A stretch of DNA of 34,641 nucleotides from JACNIV01 sp965370415 (GTDB lineage: Bacteria > Cloacimonadota > Cloacimonadia > Cloacimonadales > TCS61), in NCBI GenBank assembly GCA_965370415.1, contig CBDUTJ010000030.1, forward strand, positions 1-34,641. The letters are read 5' to 3'. Numbering within the stretch: the first letter of the stretch is position 1; each line of letters begins with the position of its first letter. The position numbers and the translations under genes are program-made. Shown here in pieces: positions 17,021 through 25,339 of this stretch. The notes below the pieces were generated by a model that saw nothing but the letters and a program-made list of their open reading frames with translations, was not told the DNA's origin and did not search any database.

Positions 17021-18559
17021 TTACTCCCAGAACTTCCTGTCTAAACTCCTGTATTGCACTGCTTCGCTGATGTGAGCAACGGTTATTTTTTCATTTCCTT
17101 CCAGGTCGGCAATTGTTCTGGAAACTTTCAGTATCCTATCATAAGCTCTGGCAGAAAGTCCCATTTTGTCCATTGCCATTTTCAGAACATTCTTACTATC
17201 TTCATCCAACTGGCAATGTTTGCGTATCTGCTTGGGATTCATCTGAGAATTACTGTAAATCTTTTCCTTCTTAAAACGTTTAAGTTGTATATCTCTGGAT
17301 TTATTAACCCGCTTACGGATATCGATTGATTTTTCACCGGTGGGAAGTCCGCTGAGTTCCTCATATTTCACTGCAGGAACTTCCACATGAATATCTATCC
17401 TGTCCAGCAGCGGACCGGATATCCGGGAACGGTATCTTTGAATATTAGCAATGGGACAGGAACAGGTATGCCCTTCCACATTGCTGCCAAAATATCCGCA
17501 AGGACAAGGGTTCATAGATGCCACCATCATAAATTTAGCAGGAAATTCCAGGCTTTGCGTAGCACGGGAGATCGTGACAACTTCATCTTCCAGGGGCTGT
17601 CGAAGAACTTCCAGAACAGATTTTTTAAATTCGGGTAATTCATCCAGGAAGAGAACTCCGTTGTGAGAAAGTGAAACTTCTCCGGGCTTTGGATAGCTTC
17701 CACCACCAATGAGAGCCACATCGCTTATGGTATGATGCGGAGAGCGGAAAGGTCGTTCAGAAACTATTCCATGCTTGCTACTAATGAAACCGGCAACCGA
17801 ATGAATTTTTGTAGTTTCCAAAGATTCTTCCAGGGTTAATTCGGGTAATATGGTTGGAATCCTGCGTGCTAACATAGTTTTCCCAGAACCGGGAGGACCG
17901 AGCATGAGAACATTATGCCCGCCGGCAGCGGCTACTTCCAAAGCTCTTTTCACATGGAATTGTCCTTTCACATCGTACATATCCACAGGGCTTTCATTCA
18001 ATATTTTAAAGATCTCTTCTATATTAACTTTTACCGGTTCGATCTCGATCTTATCTTCCAGAAAGTTTACAACCTCATTTAAAGATGTAGCCGGGTAAAC
18101 ATTAAGTTCTTCTATTACTGCGGCTTCCTTGGCATTTTCATAAGGTAATATAAGACCGTCCATACCGTCTTTCCAGCAGGCAACTGCAATGGGAAGCACT
18201 CCCCGAACAGGACGCAAAGCGCCATCCAGAGACACTTCACCGATCAATGCGTATTTCTCCATTTTTGTAGTTTTTATCTGATGCAGAGCCTGGATCAAAG
18301 CCAGAGACGTGGGCAGGTCGAGTGCAACTCCATCCTTCTTAATATCTGCCGGAGCCATGTTAACTGTATAACGATGGGTGGGAAAACGAAAACCGGAATT
18401 CTTTATCGCAGCCGATACCCTGTCTCTGCTTTCTTTAACAGAATTAGATGGTAATCCCACAATATTGAACTTATATAATCCTCCCTTAACATCAGCTTCC
18501 ACTGTTATCTGCTGGGCATCGATCCCCTGAATTGCGTAAGAAATAGTTCTACCGTACAT
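17021..18559 (-). CDS. comM: YifB/ComM-family Mg-chelatase-like AAA+ ATPase
   Basis: ComM is a ring helicase-like AAA+ protein that promotes branch migration during natural transformation. The ~512-residue product has an N-terminal Lon-like ChlI domain (VGLPSNSVKESRDRVSAAI). It also has Walker A GPPGSGKT near residue 225, the family segment RPFRSPHHTISDVALIGGG, Walker B VLFLDELPEF, and a cysteine-rich loop (NPCPCGYFG and HTCSCP). The C-terminal domain ends QYRSLDRKFWE. A GTG at 18565 is in frame, but it overlaps the SD GAGGAG (complement of 18565-18570). The ATG at 18559 is therefore the start. It follows the lamin-tail gene by 20 nt. Confidence 0.95.
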   Translation of the reverse strand: MYGRTISYAIQGIDAQQITVEADVKGGLYKFNIVGLPSNSVKESRDRVSAAIKNSGFRFPTHRYTVNMAPADIKKDGVALDLPTSLALIQALHQIKTTKMEKYALIGEVSLDGALRPVRGVLPIAVACWKDGMDGLILPYENAKEAAVIEELNVYPATSLNEVVNFLEDKIEIEPVKVNIEEIFKILNESPVDMYDVKGQFHVKRALEVAAAGGHNVLMLGPPGSGKTMLARRIPTILPELTLEESLETTKIHSVAGFISSKHGIVSERPFRSPHHTISDVALIGGGSYPKPGEVSLSHNGVLFLDELPEFKKSVLEVLRQPLEDEVVTISRATQSLEFPAKFMMVASMNPCPCGYFGSNVEGHTCSCPIANIQRYRSRISGPLLDRIDIHVEVPAVKYEELSGLPTGEKSIDIRKRVNKSRDIQLKRFKKEKIYSNSQMNPKQIRKHCQLDEDSKNVLKMAMDKMGLSARAYDRILKVSRTIADLEGNEKITVAHISEAVQYRSLDRKFWE

Positions 18560-18579
18560 AAACACTCCTCAATTTATTC

Positions 18580-20967
18580 TTATTTTCCAATTACCGCTGT
18601 TGTGGTCTTCCTATATGTTTTTTCCGATTCGCGGGAAGTTGCTTCAAAAAGTAGGATGTAAACTCCCACCGGAAGATTCTTTCCATTCTTATCTCTTCCG
18701 TCCCAGATTAAATCACCTTCAGATGCTTGCAATGTTTGATCAACAAGTTTTTTTACCAATCTTCCTTTCAGATCAAATATCCTGATGGTAACTGTGCTTA
18801 TTATTTCCGGTAATTTAAAACTTATAATTGTTCTTTCATCTCTGTAAGGAGAAAATGGATTCGGGTTCACAGAAAGCCTTACTACAGTGGGAAGTAATTC
18901 CACATAAATGCTGTTTATCTCTCCGGGAGTGCTGCCGGCTATGGAAGGTCCCCAATTATTTTCAGTGGCAGGTAAGTAAGGATTTACTCTTTCAATGGAA
19001 ATTCCATCTATTTCATCGTTCCACTCAGGCAGGAAAAAGAAACTTTCTATCAGATTTCCATTTTCGTCCAGCAGTGTTAATTGTTCTCCTTCGTTTGAAA
19101 GAAAACCCAATCCTGTAAAAATAATCTCTTCATCTAAACCGTAATTTAACTGCAAAAATTGAGCATCTTCTTCCGAACCTGTAATAAGGAAATAGTCGCT
19201 TTCCAGAAATGGAATAAATAGCGTATCTTCATCGACAACTATGGAAATTTCTTCAAGATGTGGAATATAGATATTAATTTTCAACTCCAGCCATTCAGGT
19301 TCATCACCATCCGGATCATACATTATTTCATTAATTACAAAAGGAAGAGCATTGTTACTATAAAATGCGTAATCTATATTATTCGTTGAGTTCATGTCTT
19401 CTTCCGATTCTATTCGATAGATAAATGTAAAATAACCTTCGATGGGGATTTCCGTCCAAAAGATAACCAAAGTGCTATCCTGTAATTCAATATCATCTTC
19501 ATCAATTATTATTTCTGGTCCAGTTCCATTTAAAATATTGGAATAAATAAAATGAGCTGATTCAATCGGATAAAGTCCGATATTTTTAATTAAAATAGAA
19601 TGTTCAATTTGATTGCCCTGCAAACCGGAGTTAATTAATGTAAGTTCCAGATCTTTTTCAATTGGAAGAACGCTGTTATGCAATGCCGGTGTTCCAAGGC
19701 TATCCAGTGAAACCAGCCAGGTTATATTTTCATCATCGAATGGATTGACTCTTTCAATTGAGAAATCTGTTGGGCAATTACTCCCTTCATAAAACGTGGA
19801 ATCAAAACTGGTGGAATACTCATCCACAAGATTCAGACTTTCATCCGTGTTATTCAAGGTAGTCCATTGAGAAGCTTCCACAACTTTTGCGGTATCGATA
19901 TCGGGATAGACCTGCAACATCAAATTTGTGTCTCCGCATACTACAATAAAGTCATTTGCCGTAATTGTACATGAGAAGCGTATCTGACCACCGGCAGCAT
20001 CGATTATTGCCCAGTTATCCACAACATATCCACAAGCGCTCCGGTTAAATATCTCAATCCATTCCTGATTTGTGGTTGCAGGTTTGAACATTATCTCATT
20101 TAAAACCAACGGTGAGTTTCCAATTAGAATAGAAGTCGTGGACAAATTATTTTCTAAGTTGTTATCATAAAAGTAGATAACTTCTGCTTCAACGATTTGA
20201 TAACCTTCATTCAATTCCCCTAACTCACTGCTAAAATTGATAAAATTTTCCGGTGGGATTTCTGGCAGGCTATAAGTTCCAAAAAGGCTATCGTTTAGCG
20301 TGATTTCCAGCGTTGCAGCTAAGTTATCCACAATCTCTGTGGACAAATTAAAAACCTGTATTTCAAGCCAGTAAATACCCTCTATTTCAGTTAGTTGCAC
20401 AATTAGTATTTCCAAATCTATCGGATAAAAATTGGCTGCTCTCGGAGTAGGGTTTTCACATTCGAAAAAATCCAGTTCACAATTATTGGTATCTTCCCCA
20501 TCATATTTGCGAGCAAGAGAATTCCCTTCAGAAACATCCGGAGCAAAATAAATGCCGGGAGAACCTGTATCGTCCGGAAGATTATTTGTGTTTGGTTCCC
20601 CATAAAGGACAGTATCTGTATAAAAACCATCTTCTGAAACTAGTCTAATACCATCTGTTTCGCCCGTAACATTCTGGAAGGCGAGAGATGCAATAATATC
20701 TGTATCAGGAACAAACTCTTCTCCGATCAAAAGAAAACTATCAGGTTCGATTATTATCGATGGAAATGTAAACAGGTCTACAAATTCGCTTCCGCCTTTT
20801 TGTATCTTCCAATTCTCAATATCTACAGACTGATCTCCAGCATTGAAAAATTCGATCCATTCGTAACCGGCATCTGCTCCCTCAGGATCATAAAGGACTT
20901 CATTGATGACAATATTCTGGGCCATTATAAATGTGGAAATAAAGAAAAATACTATAATCAATTTCAT
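18580..20967 (-). CDS. Large secreted protein with lamin-tail domains and FlgD-like C-terminus
   Basis: The 795-residue product starts with a signal peptide (MKLIIVFFFISTFIMAQ). Three lamin-tail-type (LTD) domains are recognisable from repeated openings: IVINEVLYDPEGADAGYEWI (near residue 20), LVLNEIMFKPATTNQEWIEI (near 288) and FVINEIMYDPDGDEPEWLEL (near 545). CARDB-like stretches lie between them. The last ~95 residues form a FlgD-Ig-like/secretion-sorting-type domain: VNPNPFSP, then TIRIFDLKGRLVKKL, DLIWDGRDKNGKNLPVGVY and a charged tail. Such proteins are cell-surface or secreted in several FCB lineages; whether a type IX-like system exports this one is inference. A good SD (GAGGGGG) precedes the ATG. 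It is probably co-transcribed with comM, though no functional link is obvious. Confidence 0.85.
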   Translation of the reverse strand: MKLIIVFFFISTFIMAQNIVINEVLYDPEGADAGYEWIEFFNAGDQSVDIENWKIQKGGSEFVDLFTFPSIIIEPDSFLLIGEEFVPDTDIIASLAFQNVTGETDGIRLVSEDGFYTDTVLYGEPNTNNLPDDTGSPGIYFAPDVSEGNSLARKYDGEDTNNCELDFFECENPTPRAANFYPIDLEILIVQLTEIEGIYWLEIQVFNLSTEIVDNLAATLEITLNDSLFGTYSLPEIPPENFINFSSELGELNEGYQIVEAEVIYFYDNNLENNLSTTSILIGNSPLVLNEIMFKPATTNQEWIEIFNRSACGYVVDNWAIIDAAGGQIRFSCTITANDFIVVCGDTNLMLQVYPDIDTAKVVEASQWTTLNNTDESLNLVDEYSTSFDSTFYEGSNCPTDFSIERVNPFDDENITWLVSLDSLGTPALHNSVLPIEKDLELTLINSGLQGNQIEHSILIKNIGLYPIESAHFIYSNILNGTGPEIIIDEDDIELQDSTLVIFWTEIPIEGYFTFIYRIESEEDMNSTNNIDYAFYSNNALPFVINEIMYDPDGDEPEWLELKINIYIPHLEEISIVVDEDTLFIPFLESDYFLITGSEEDAQFLQLNYGLDEEIIFTGLGFLSNEGEQLTLLDENGNLIESFFFLPEWNDEIDGISIERVNPYLPATENNWGPSIAGSTPGEINSIYVELLPTVVRLSVNPNPFSPYRDERTIISFKLPEIISTVTIRIFDLKGRLVKKLVDQTLQASEGDLIWDGRDKNGKNLPVGVYILLFEATSRESEKTYRKTTTAVIGK

Positions 20968-21067
20968 AGAGCCCCCTCAATTTTGATATTTCTGCTTACA
21001 ATTATATCTTATTCTACAATGCGTAGAGTTTCTTTTTAACTTATCTTTAATCTATAATAAAACTTAT

Positions 21068-22441
21068 TTAATCTTCTTTTGAAATTTTTACAAATCCGGG
21101 GCGTATTTCAAAATTGGCATTATTTCTTTTTGTACCAACTCCAATTTTATAAATAACTTCATAATAATGCAGTTCGTCTTCATAGATCACAAAACTTTCT
21201 TTCTTCGTTGAAGTTGCAGTTTTTTTATCTGTACTTACTTTGTTGCCATTCACATTAAGTGTCCATTTAACCGTGAAAGTAAATTCATCAGGGTTTGTAG
21301 AAGTTCTTTTTCCTTTTAAGGAATAATTAAATTCTGTTTTATAAAAAACCTCTTTATTTTTATCATTAAAGATTGAATAATCTTTGATCCGAGAAACAAG
21401 AATTATATCTTCGTATTTATTTTTTTCGTTCAATGATAATGTTCTATATGATCCCGGAAGCCGGTATTCTTTAAATTTTGGTTTGATGTGATTTTTTCCT
21501 CTTTTGATGTTTACCGAAGCATAATAACGAACCATGCGGCTTACATCATAACACAAAACATAATCTCCCGTTTTAACCTGATTCAAGATTTTTCGTGTTT
21601 TGCCGGGAGGGTTATTATCCAGGTTAAGTCTTTCACCGCTTTTATTAAAATATACTTCCGTTGGCCAGAAATCCACCAACCAGACGGATGTCTTATTGAA
21701 TTGCATTATACCAATTGTGATAACAGCTCCGATTAATAAGAGCAGGAAAGCAATTCCTAAAGGTGGAATTACTCTTTTCTTTTTAGCGGATACAGGTGGC
21801 TTAGGTTGAGTTATTTTGCTATCGGTAACTTCATAGATTTCGATCGGTTCTTTAATCCCTTTCAGGAAGTAACTGCCATGTTTTTTCCAAGCAACAGAAT
21901 CAACAAGATGCTGACTCAGCCAGCCCCTGGCACTATCAAAAACAGGATAGGTCATGTAGATCTGACCACCATCTGCCAATCCTTCCACGCGAGATGCACG
22001 ATTTACATGTCTGCCAAACAGATCCAGGTTGATATTGTTCTCCACTGTTACCTGCCCCATATGCAACCCAATACGGATCTCAATGTTAATTTTATCGGGA
22101 TTTTCCTGATTGAAACGATGCAATTCCTGTTGGATCTTTATTGCCCGGGCAACAGCAGTAGAAGGTTCCGAGAAAACTGCCATGATCGAATCCCCGATAT
22201 GTTTGACTATCAATCCTTCATTGTTCTCTTCAATTATGGGAACGAGTACGCTATCATGAGTCTGGCGGATATTTATCGAGAAAGATTCACCTTTTTCTTC
22301 TGTTAAGCTGGTAAATCCTTTTATATCGGTGAACATGATGGTGAGTACGGATGTTTCACGGAGCTTACGATATTTATCAACAGTAGACAGTTCTTTGTCT
22401 GAAAGTGAGTATAGTTTAGACATTCCGTCTTTTTCTAACAT
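21068..22441 (-). CDS. Class III adenylate cyclase with C-terminal extracytoplasmic domain
   Basis: The N-terminal ~200 residues form a class III cyclase catalytic domain. Metal-binding aspartates are in FTDIKGFTS (near residue 38) and KHIGDSIMAVF. The LDLFGRHVNRASRVEG segment carries the transition-state Asn and Arg. The Lys in VKHIGD and the Asp in LDLFG fit adenylate rather than guanylate preference. A lysine-rich stretch and one transmembrane helix (about 228-248) follow, then a ~200-residue C-terminal domain of unknown type. The order is the reverse of most membrane cyclases, which carry the sensor before the catalytic domain. The catalytic part should face the cytoplasm and the tail the periplasm. 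AAAGG precedes the ATG by 6 nt. Confidence 0.9.
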   Translation of the reverse strand: MLEKDGMSKLYSLSDKELSTVDKYRKLRETSVLTIMFTDIKGFTSLTEEKGESFSINIRQTHDSVLVPIIEENNEGLIVKHIGDSIMAVFSEPSTAVARAIKIQQELHRFNQENPDKINIEIRIGLHMGQVTVENNINLDLFGRHVNRASRVEGLADGGQIYMTYPVFDSARGWLSQHLVDSVAWKKHGSYFLKGIKEPIEIYEVTDSKITQPKPPVSAKKKRVIPPLGIAFLLLLIGAVITIGIMQFNKTSVWLVDFWPTEVYFNKSGERLNLDNNPPGKTRKILNQVKTGDYVLCYDVSRMVRYYASVNIKRGKNHIKPKFKEYRLPGSYRTLSLNEKNKYEDIILVSRIKDYSIFNDKNKEVFYKTEFNYSLKGKRTSTNPDEFTFTVKWTLNVNGNKVSTDKKTATSTKKESFVIYEDELHYYEVIYKIGVGTKRNNANFEIRPGFVKISKED

Positions 22442-22478
22442 GACTAACCTTTGATATTTTTTATAAAAACCACAAGAA

Positions 22479-22808
22479 TTATAGAATTTTAATCCCGGAC
22501 TCTAATATTTCTTTCACAAGAGGATTATCTTTTGTAAAATCTTTGGGATTAAAAGGCAAAACTTCAATATCACTACTGATATCGAGGGTAATCCTTCTAA
22601 TCTTATCACGATCTTTTATTCGCATTCCTTCAAATATCTTTGAAACAACTGCTAAATCTATATCACTCCATTCATTGTTTTTTCCTTTTGCATAACTGCT
22701 AAAAAGAAAAACATTTTGTATTTGAAAGTTTTCATTATTCAACGCAATGATATATCTATCTATGATTTTTTTAACTCTATCCGGGATATTCTCATAGTTC
22801 TTTAACAC
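22479..22808 (-). CDS. MNT-type minimal nucleotidyltransferase (antitoxin-like)
   Basis: The 109-residue product has the nucleotidyltransferase signature FLFSSYAKG, followed by SDIDLAV (Asp49 and Asp51) and a third acidic residue in SSDIEVLPF (Asp80). The first Gly of the usual GS pair is Ser. MNT proteins paired with HEPN proteins act as antitoxins, in known cases by adding AMP groups to the HEPN toxin. The start is GTG at 22808, directly after the stop of an unrelated secreted-protein gene that now separates it from its HEPN partner. The SD (AAAGGA) is unusually close to the GTG. Length is normal, so the enzyme may still be active. Confidence 0.85.
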   Translation of the reverse strand: MLKNYENIPDRVKKIIDRYIIALNNENFQIQNVFLFSSYAKGKNNEWSDIDLAVVSKIFEGMRIKDRDKIRRITLDISSDIEVLPFNPKDFTKDNPLVKEILESGIKIL

Positions 22809-23309
22809 CTATCCTTTTCTCCATTCCGACAACATCTTATTATAAGCTTTCGTAAATCCCTTAAGAGAGATTTTCAAAGTTATCCATTTTCCATTCCATA
22901 CTATCAGACGAATTGTCATTATGTTTGAGTCTTTCAAATCCCGCATTAAATTGGTAGTCTCGTGATAATCCTCTGGAATTATAAGTTCTCCGCCCGAACA
23001 CCCATATTCTACCTCGTATGAGGATTTTTTATCAAATTGCACCTTGAGAGTTCCGTAAGCTATATCATTATCGAAATCTCCCCAATAAATTGATACCACA
23101 TCATAATCATAACCAGATTCTTTAGCCCAGCTATCTCTCCAAACCGTTACTCCCACATAACCAAAATGCATAAAATCTGCATCTATAATATGCTCCGCCA
23201 TAGATTTAGCGATATAGATTTTGCCCTTTTCATCTGTGATTGTTTCCGTCTCCCAACAAAACAAATTAATTGCAACAAACAGCATTAAGACTAAGATAAA
23301 TTTTTTCAT
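22809..23309 (-). CDS. Secreted protein of unknown family, inserted in the HEPN gene
   Basis: The 166-residue product starts with a clear signal peptide (MKKFILVLMLFVAINLFCW) and should be exported. The mature part is rich in Trp, Tyr and Asp (VTVWRDSWAKESG and YWGDFDNDIAYG). It ends with a Lys-rich segment, ITLKISLKGFTKAYNKM. I do not recognise the family. Its SD GGAGGA (complement of 23314-23319) begins exactly where recognisable HEPN sequence stops, and its TAG directly abuts the MNT start codon. The gene thus occupies the place of the missing HEPN C-terminus, as expected for an insertion with deletion. Confidence 0.7.
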   Translation of the reverse strand: MKKFILVLMLFVAINLFCWETETITDEKGKIYIAKSMAEHIIDADFMHFGYVGVTVWRDSWAKESGYDYDVVSIYWGDFDNDIAYGTLKVQFDKKSSYEVEYGCSGGELIIPEDYHETTNLMRDLKDSNIMTIRLIVWNGKWITLKISLKGFTKAYNKMLSEWRKG

Positions 23310-23565
23310 TTCTTCCTCCTAAATATAATTCATCTTTCGTTATATACAATCCGCTTATTTCAGCAAGCCTTACGAGATTATGGATTTTTGGTGGAATTCT
23401 ATTATCACTGTTTTTTACATAAATTGCTTTAAGAGATTTTTCCAAGATTAAATGTCCTATAAATAAACACCAATCAAATTTTTTGGACACAAATAAACTT
23501 TCTACAGTTTCTATATCATGTTCAGCACTTCTTATCCAATAACTTATATGTTCATCAATAGTCAT
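23266..23565 (-). pseudogene. HEPN-domain toxin gene, truncated at its 3' end
   Basis: The first ~81 residues match the N-terminal helices of HEPN proteins that pair with MNT nucleotidyltransferases: WIRSAEHDIETVESLFVSKK, LFIGHLILEKSLKAIYV and PPKIHNLVRLAEISGLY. Family members are about 125-135 residues and end with a helix carrying the R-x4-6-H ribonuclease motif, often near ARYPD. Here recognisable sequence stops at DELYL. The frame then runs 18 more codons through the SD and signal peptide region of the inserted gene before a stop. The catalytic motif is absent, so the toxin is predicted to be inactive. A GGAG lies 6 nt before the ATG, so the fragment may still be translated. Confidence 0.75.
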
Positions 23566-23653
23566 TACTCACTCCACTATTTACATTAAATCAAGTACTA
23601 TGAAATTTCACTTAAGAACTATTATATATAGCTGAAAAAAGATATTCATTCTG

Positions 23654-25192
23654 TCAATATTTAAAAATCTCTTCAATAATATCTGAAGGAATGATGGAAG
23701 CAGGTTTCCTGACTTTTGCCAGTTTCTCAGCAGTTTTCCCCATCAGAAAGGAAGCCGAGATAGCAGCATCTTCAAGTGGAAGTTTTTGACCCAGAAATGA
23801 AACGATTATACCAGCCAGAACATCTCCGCTGCCGCCGGTGGCAAGTCCGTCATTACCGGAAATATCAAAAACGAACTTTTCTCCATCAGCAAAAATAGTA
23901 GTAGCACTTTTAAGAAGAATGTTACATTTATATTTCTTAATAAAATTAGTTAATTCTTGTAGAGGGTCAGCTAATATTTCAGAGATTTCTTTCTTTGCGA
24001 GTCGAGCAAATTCACCAATATGGGGTGTGAGAATAACAGGTTTATCCGAGATCAATTTCAGAATGGTTCGATGTTTTGCCAGGATGTTAAGAGCGTCAGC
24101 ATCAATCACCAGAGGCTTATTCCATTTTTGTAAAACTGCTTTTAGAAGTTTCACTGTTTCGTCAGATATTCCAATCCCAGGACCAATGAGGAGAACATCC
24201 ATTGAGGAAATTTTCTTGAAGAAATTATTTAACCCCTCTGATTCCAATGAATTGGAATCTTCTCCCCTTATTAAGGGGAGTTTAGGAATTGCTCGTGTCA
24301 TTACTTCCAGAAGCTGAGTTTCAAATATCTGTTCCATACCTTCTGGATGAAAGAGGGTTATTAATCCAGCACCGGAACGCAGCGCTGCCCTGGAAGCCAT
24401 TATTGCTGCACCGGAAAACCTGGGAGAACCGGCAATTATTCCAACTCGCCCGTAATCTCCTTTATGACTGAATGGAGAACGCTGTGGATATTTTACATTT
24501 TCATCTGTAATCAATTTTGCTTTGGGTGGAAATTTTTCATAAAGTTCATCGGGTATGCCGATATCAATAACTTTTACCTTTCCGCTTTTCTCTCTTCCTT
24601 TTTCCAGGAAATGTCCATATTTGAAATTTGCCATCGTTAAAGTATGATCTGCATTTATGGCAATTTCTGCCTGACCTGTATTGGCGTCTACCCCGCTGGC
24701 AATATCGACGGCTACAACTAGTTTTTCTGAATTATTTATTTTCTCTATAAGATTTACTCTCCAGCCTTTGACTGATCCTTGAAGTCCAACTCCAAAAATG
24801 GCATCTACGATCAGATCAAATTCAAATAATTCAATTTCTGCATTATTAATTTGAATAATATCTATTTCCAAATCCTGGCAGGATTCGTAATTTTCAAGAG
24901 TTTCCGGACTCATTTTATCTGGATTTCCCAAAAGAAAAACACATATTTTGTGTCCCCGGTTTTTCAGATAGCGGGCAATAACGAATCCATCGCCGCTATT
25001 ATTACCGCTTCCGCAGAAAACAGCTACTTTGCTTTGAGGTTTCAAGAGTTCCTGATGAATAAATTCGCTGCAACCCTTACCGGCGTTTTCCATTAATTCT
25101 TTACCGGGAATTCCAATTTTTTCAATGGTGTGTTTATCAAAAAAATACATTTCTTCACGTGAAAGGATATAGTCTTTTTGTCTTTTTTTCAT
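23654..25192 (-). CDS. nnrDE: Bifunctional NAD(P)H-hydrate epimerase / ADP-dependent dehydratase
   Basis: This fusion repairs damaged NADHX and NADPHX. The N-terminal epimerase half (about 1-215) has MENAGKGC, FCGSGNNSGDGFVIARYL and VAVDIASGVDANTGQ. The C-terminal dehydratase half has HKGDYGRVGIIAGSPRFSGA, IGPGIGISDETV, VIDADALNIL, LTPHIGEFARL and GNDGLATGGSGDVLAGII, the ATP/ADP-binding and catalytic region. Length (512) is typical. A palindromic DNA element is embedded in frame in the dehydratase half (24240-24280), encoding part of a KLPLIRGEDSNSLESEGL linker. AAGGA precedes the ATG. A ~150-nt intergenic region with an imperfect hairpin separates it from the histidine kinase gene. Confidence 0.96.
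   Translation of the reverse strand: MKKRQKDYILSREEMYFFDKHTIEKIGIPGKELMENAGKGCSEFIHQELLKPQSKVAVFCGSGNNSGDGFVIARYLKNRGHKICVFLLGNPDKMSPETLENYESCQDLEIDIIQINNAEIELFEFDLIVDAIFGVGLQGSVKGWRVNLIEKINNSEKLVVAVDIASGVDANTGQAEIAINADHTLTMANFKYGHFLEKGREKSGKVKVIDIGIPDELYEKFPPKAKLITDENVKYPQRSPFSHKGDYGRVGIIAGSPRFSGAAIMASRAALRSGAGLITLFHPEGMEQIFETQLLEVMTRAIPKLPLIRGEDSNSLESEGLNNFFKKISSMDVLLIGPGIGISDETVKLLKAVLQKWNKPLVIDADALNILAKHRTILKLISDKPVILTPHIGEFARLAKKEISEILADPLQELTNFIKKYKCNILLKSATTIFADGEKFVFDISGNDGLATGGSGDVLAGIIVSFLGQKLPLEDAAISASFLMGKTAEKLAKVRKPASIIPSDIIEEIFKY
24240..24280. repeat. Double palindromic element inside nnrD coding sequence
   Basis: Two perfect hairpins lie side by side. GATTCCAAT/ATTGGAATC has a GA loop (24240-24259). 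CTCCCCTTA/TAAGGGGAG is separated by a single T (24262-24280). They lie inside the NAD(P)H-hydrate dehydratase coding region and are translated as a linker between EVMTRAIP and DVLLIGPG. Palindromes that keep the reading frame and land in surface loops are known from Rickettsia palindromic elements; relation to those is inference. Confidence 0.7.
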
Positions 25193-25272
25193 AATAATTC
25201 CTTTATCGTATCGAACATTGTAAGTTAAGTGTCATTTAACAAATTTTCCAAACTGGGTTTGAAAGATTATTG

Positions 25273-25298
25273 CGTTCCCAATCGGGGGATTGTGAACG
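25273..25298. repeat. Intergenic REP-like hairpin
   Basis: CGTTC-c-CAATC pairs with GATTG-t-GAACG around a GGGG loop: ten base pairs with one internal mismatch. It lies between the histidine kinase stop and nnrDE start. There is no T tract on the minus strand, so it is a poor intrinsic terminator. Its plan (long stem, 4-nt purine- or pyrimidine-rich loop) resembles the hairpins at 29777, 29818 and 30859. Confidence 0.5.
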
Positions 25299-25339
25299 AG
25301 AGTAAAAAAGCATTTCTTCTCGGGATAGAATATACATTT

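Noticed and set aside
21001..21006. Promoter of the lamin-tail gene from a perfect minus-strand TATAAT
   Set aside because: No -35-like hexamer occurs at 16-18 nt spacing, and TATAAT is frequent in this A/T-rich DNA.
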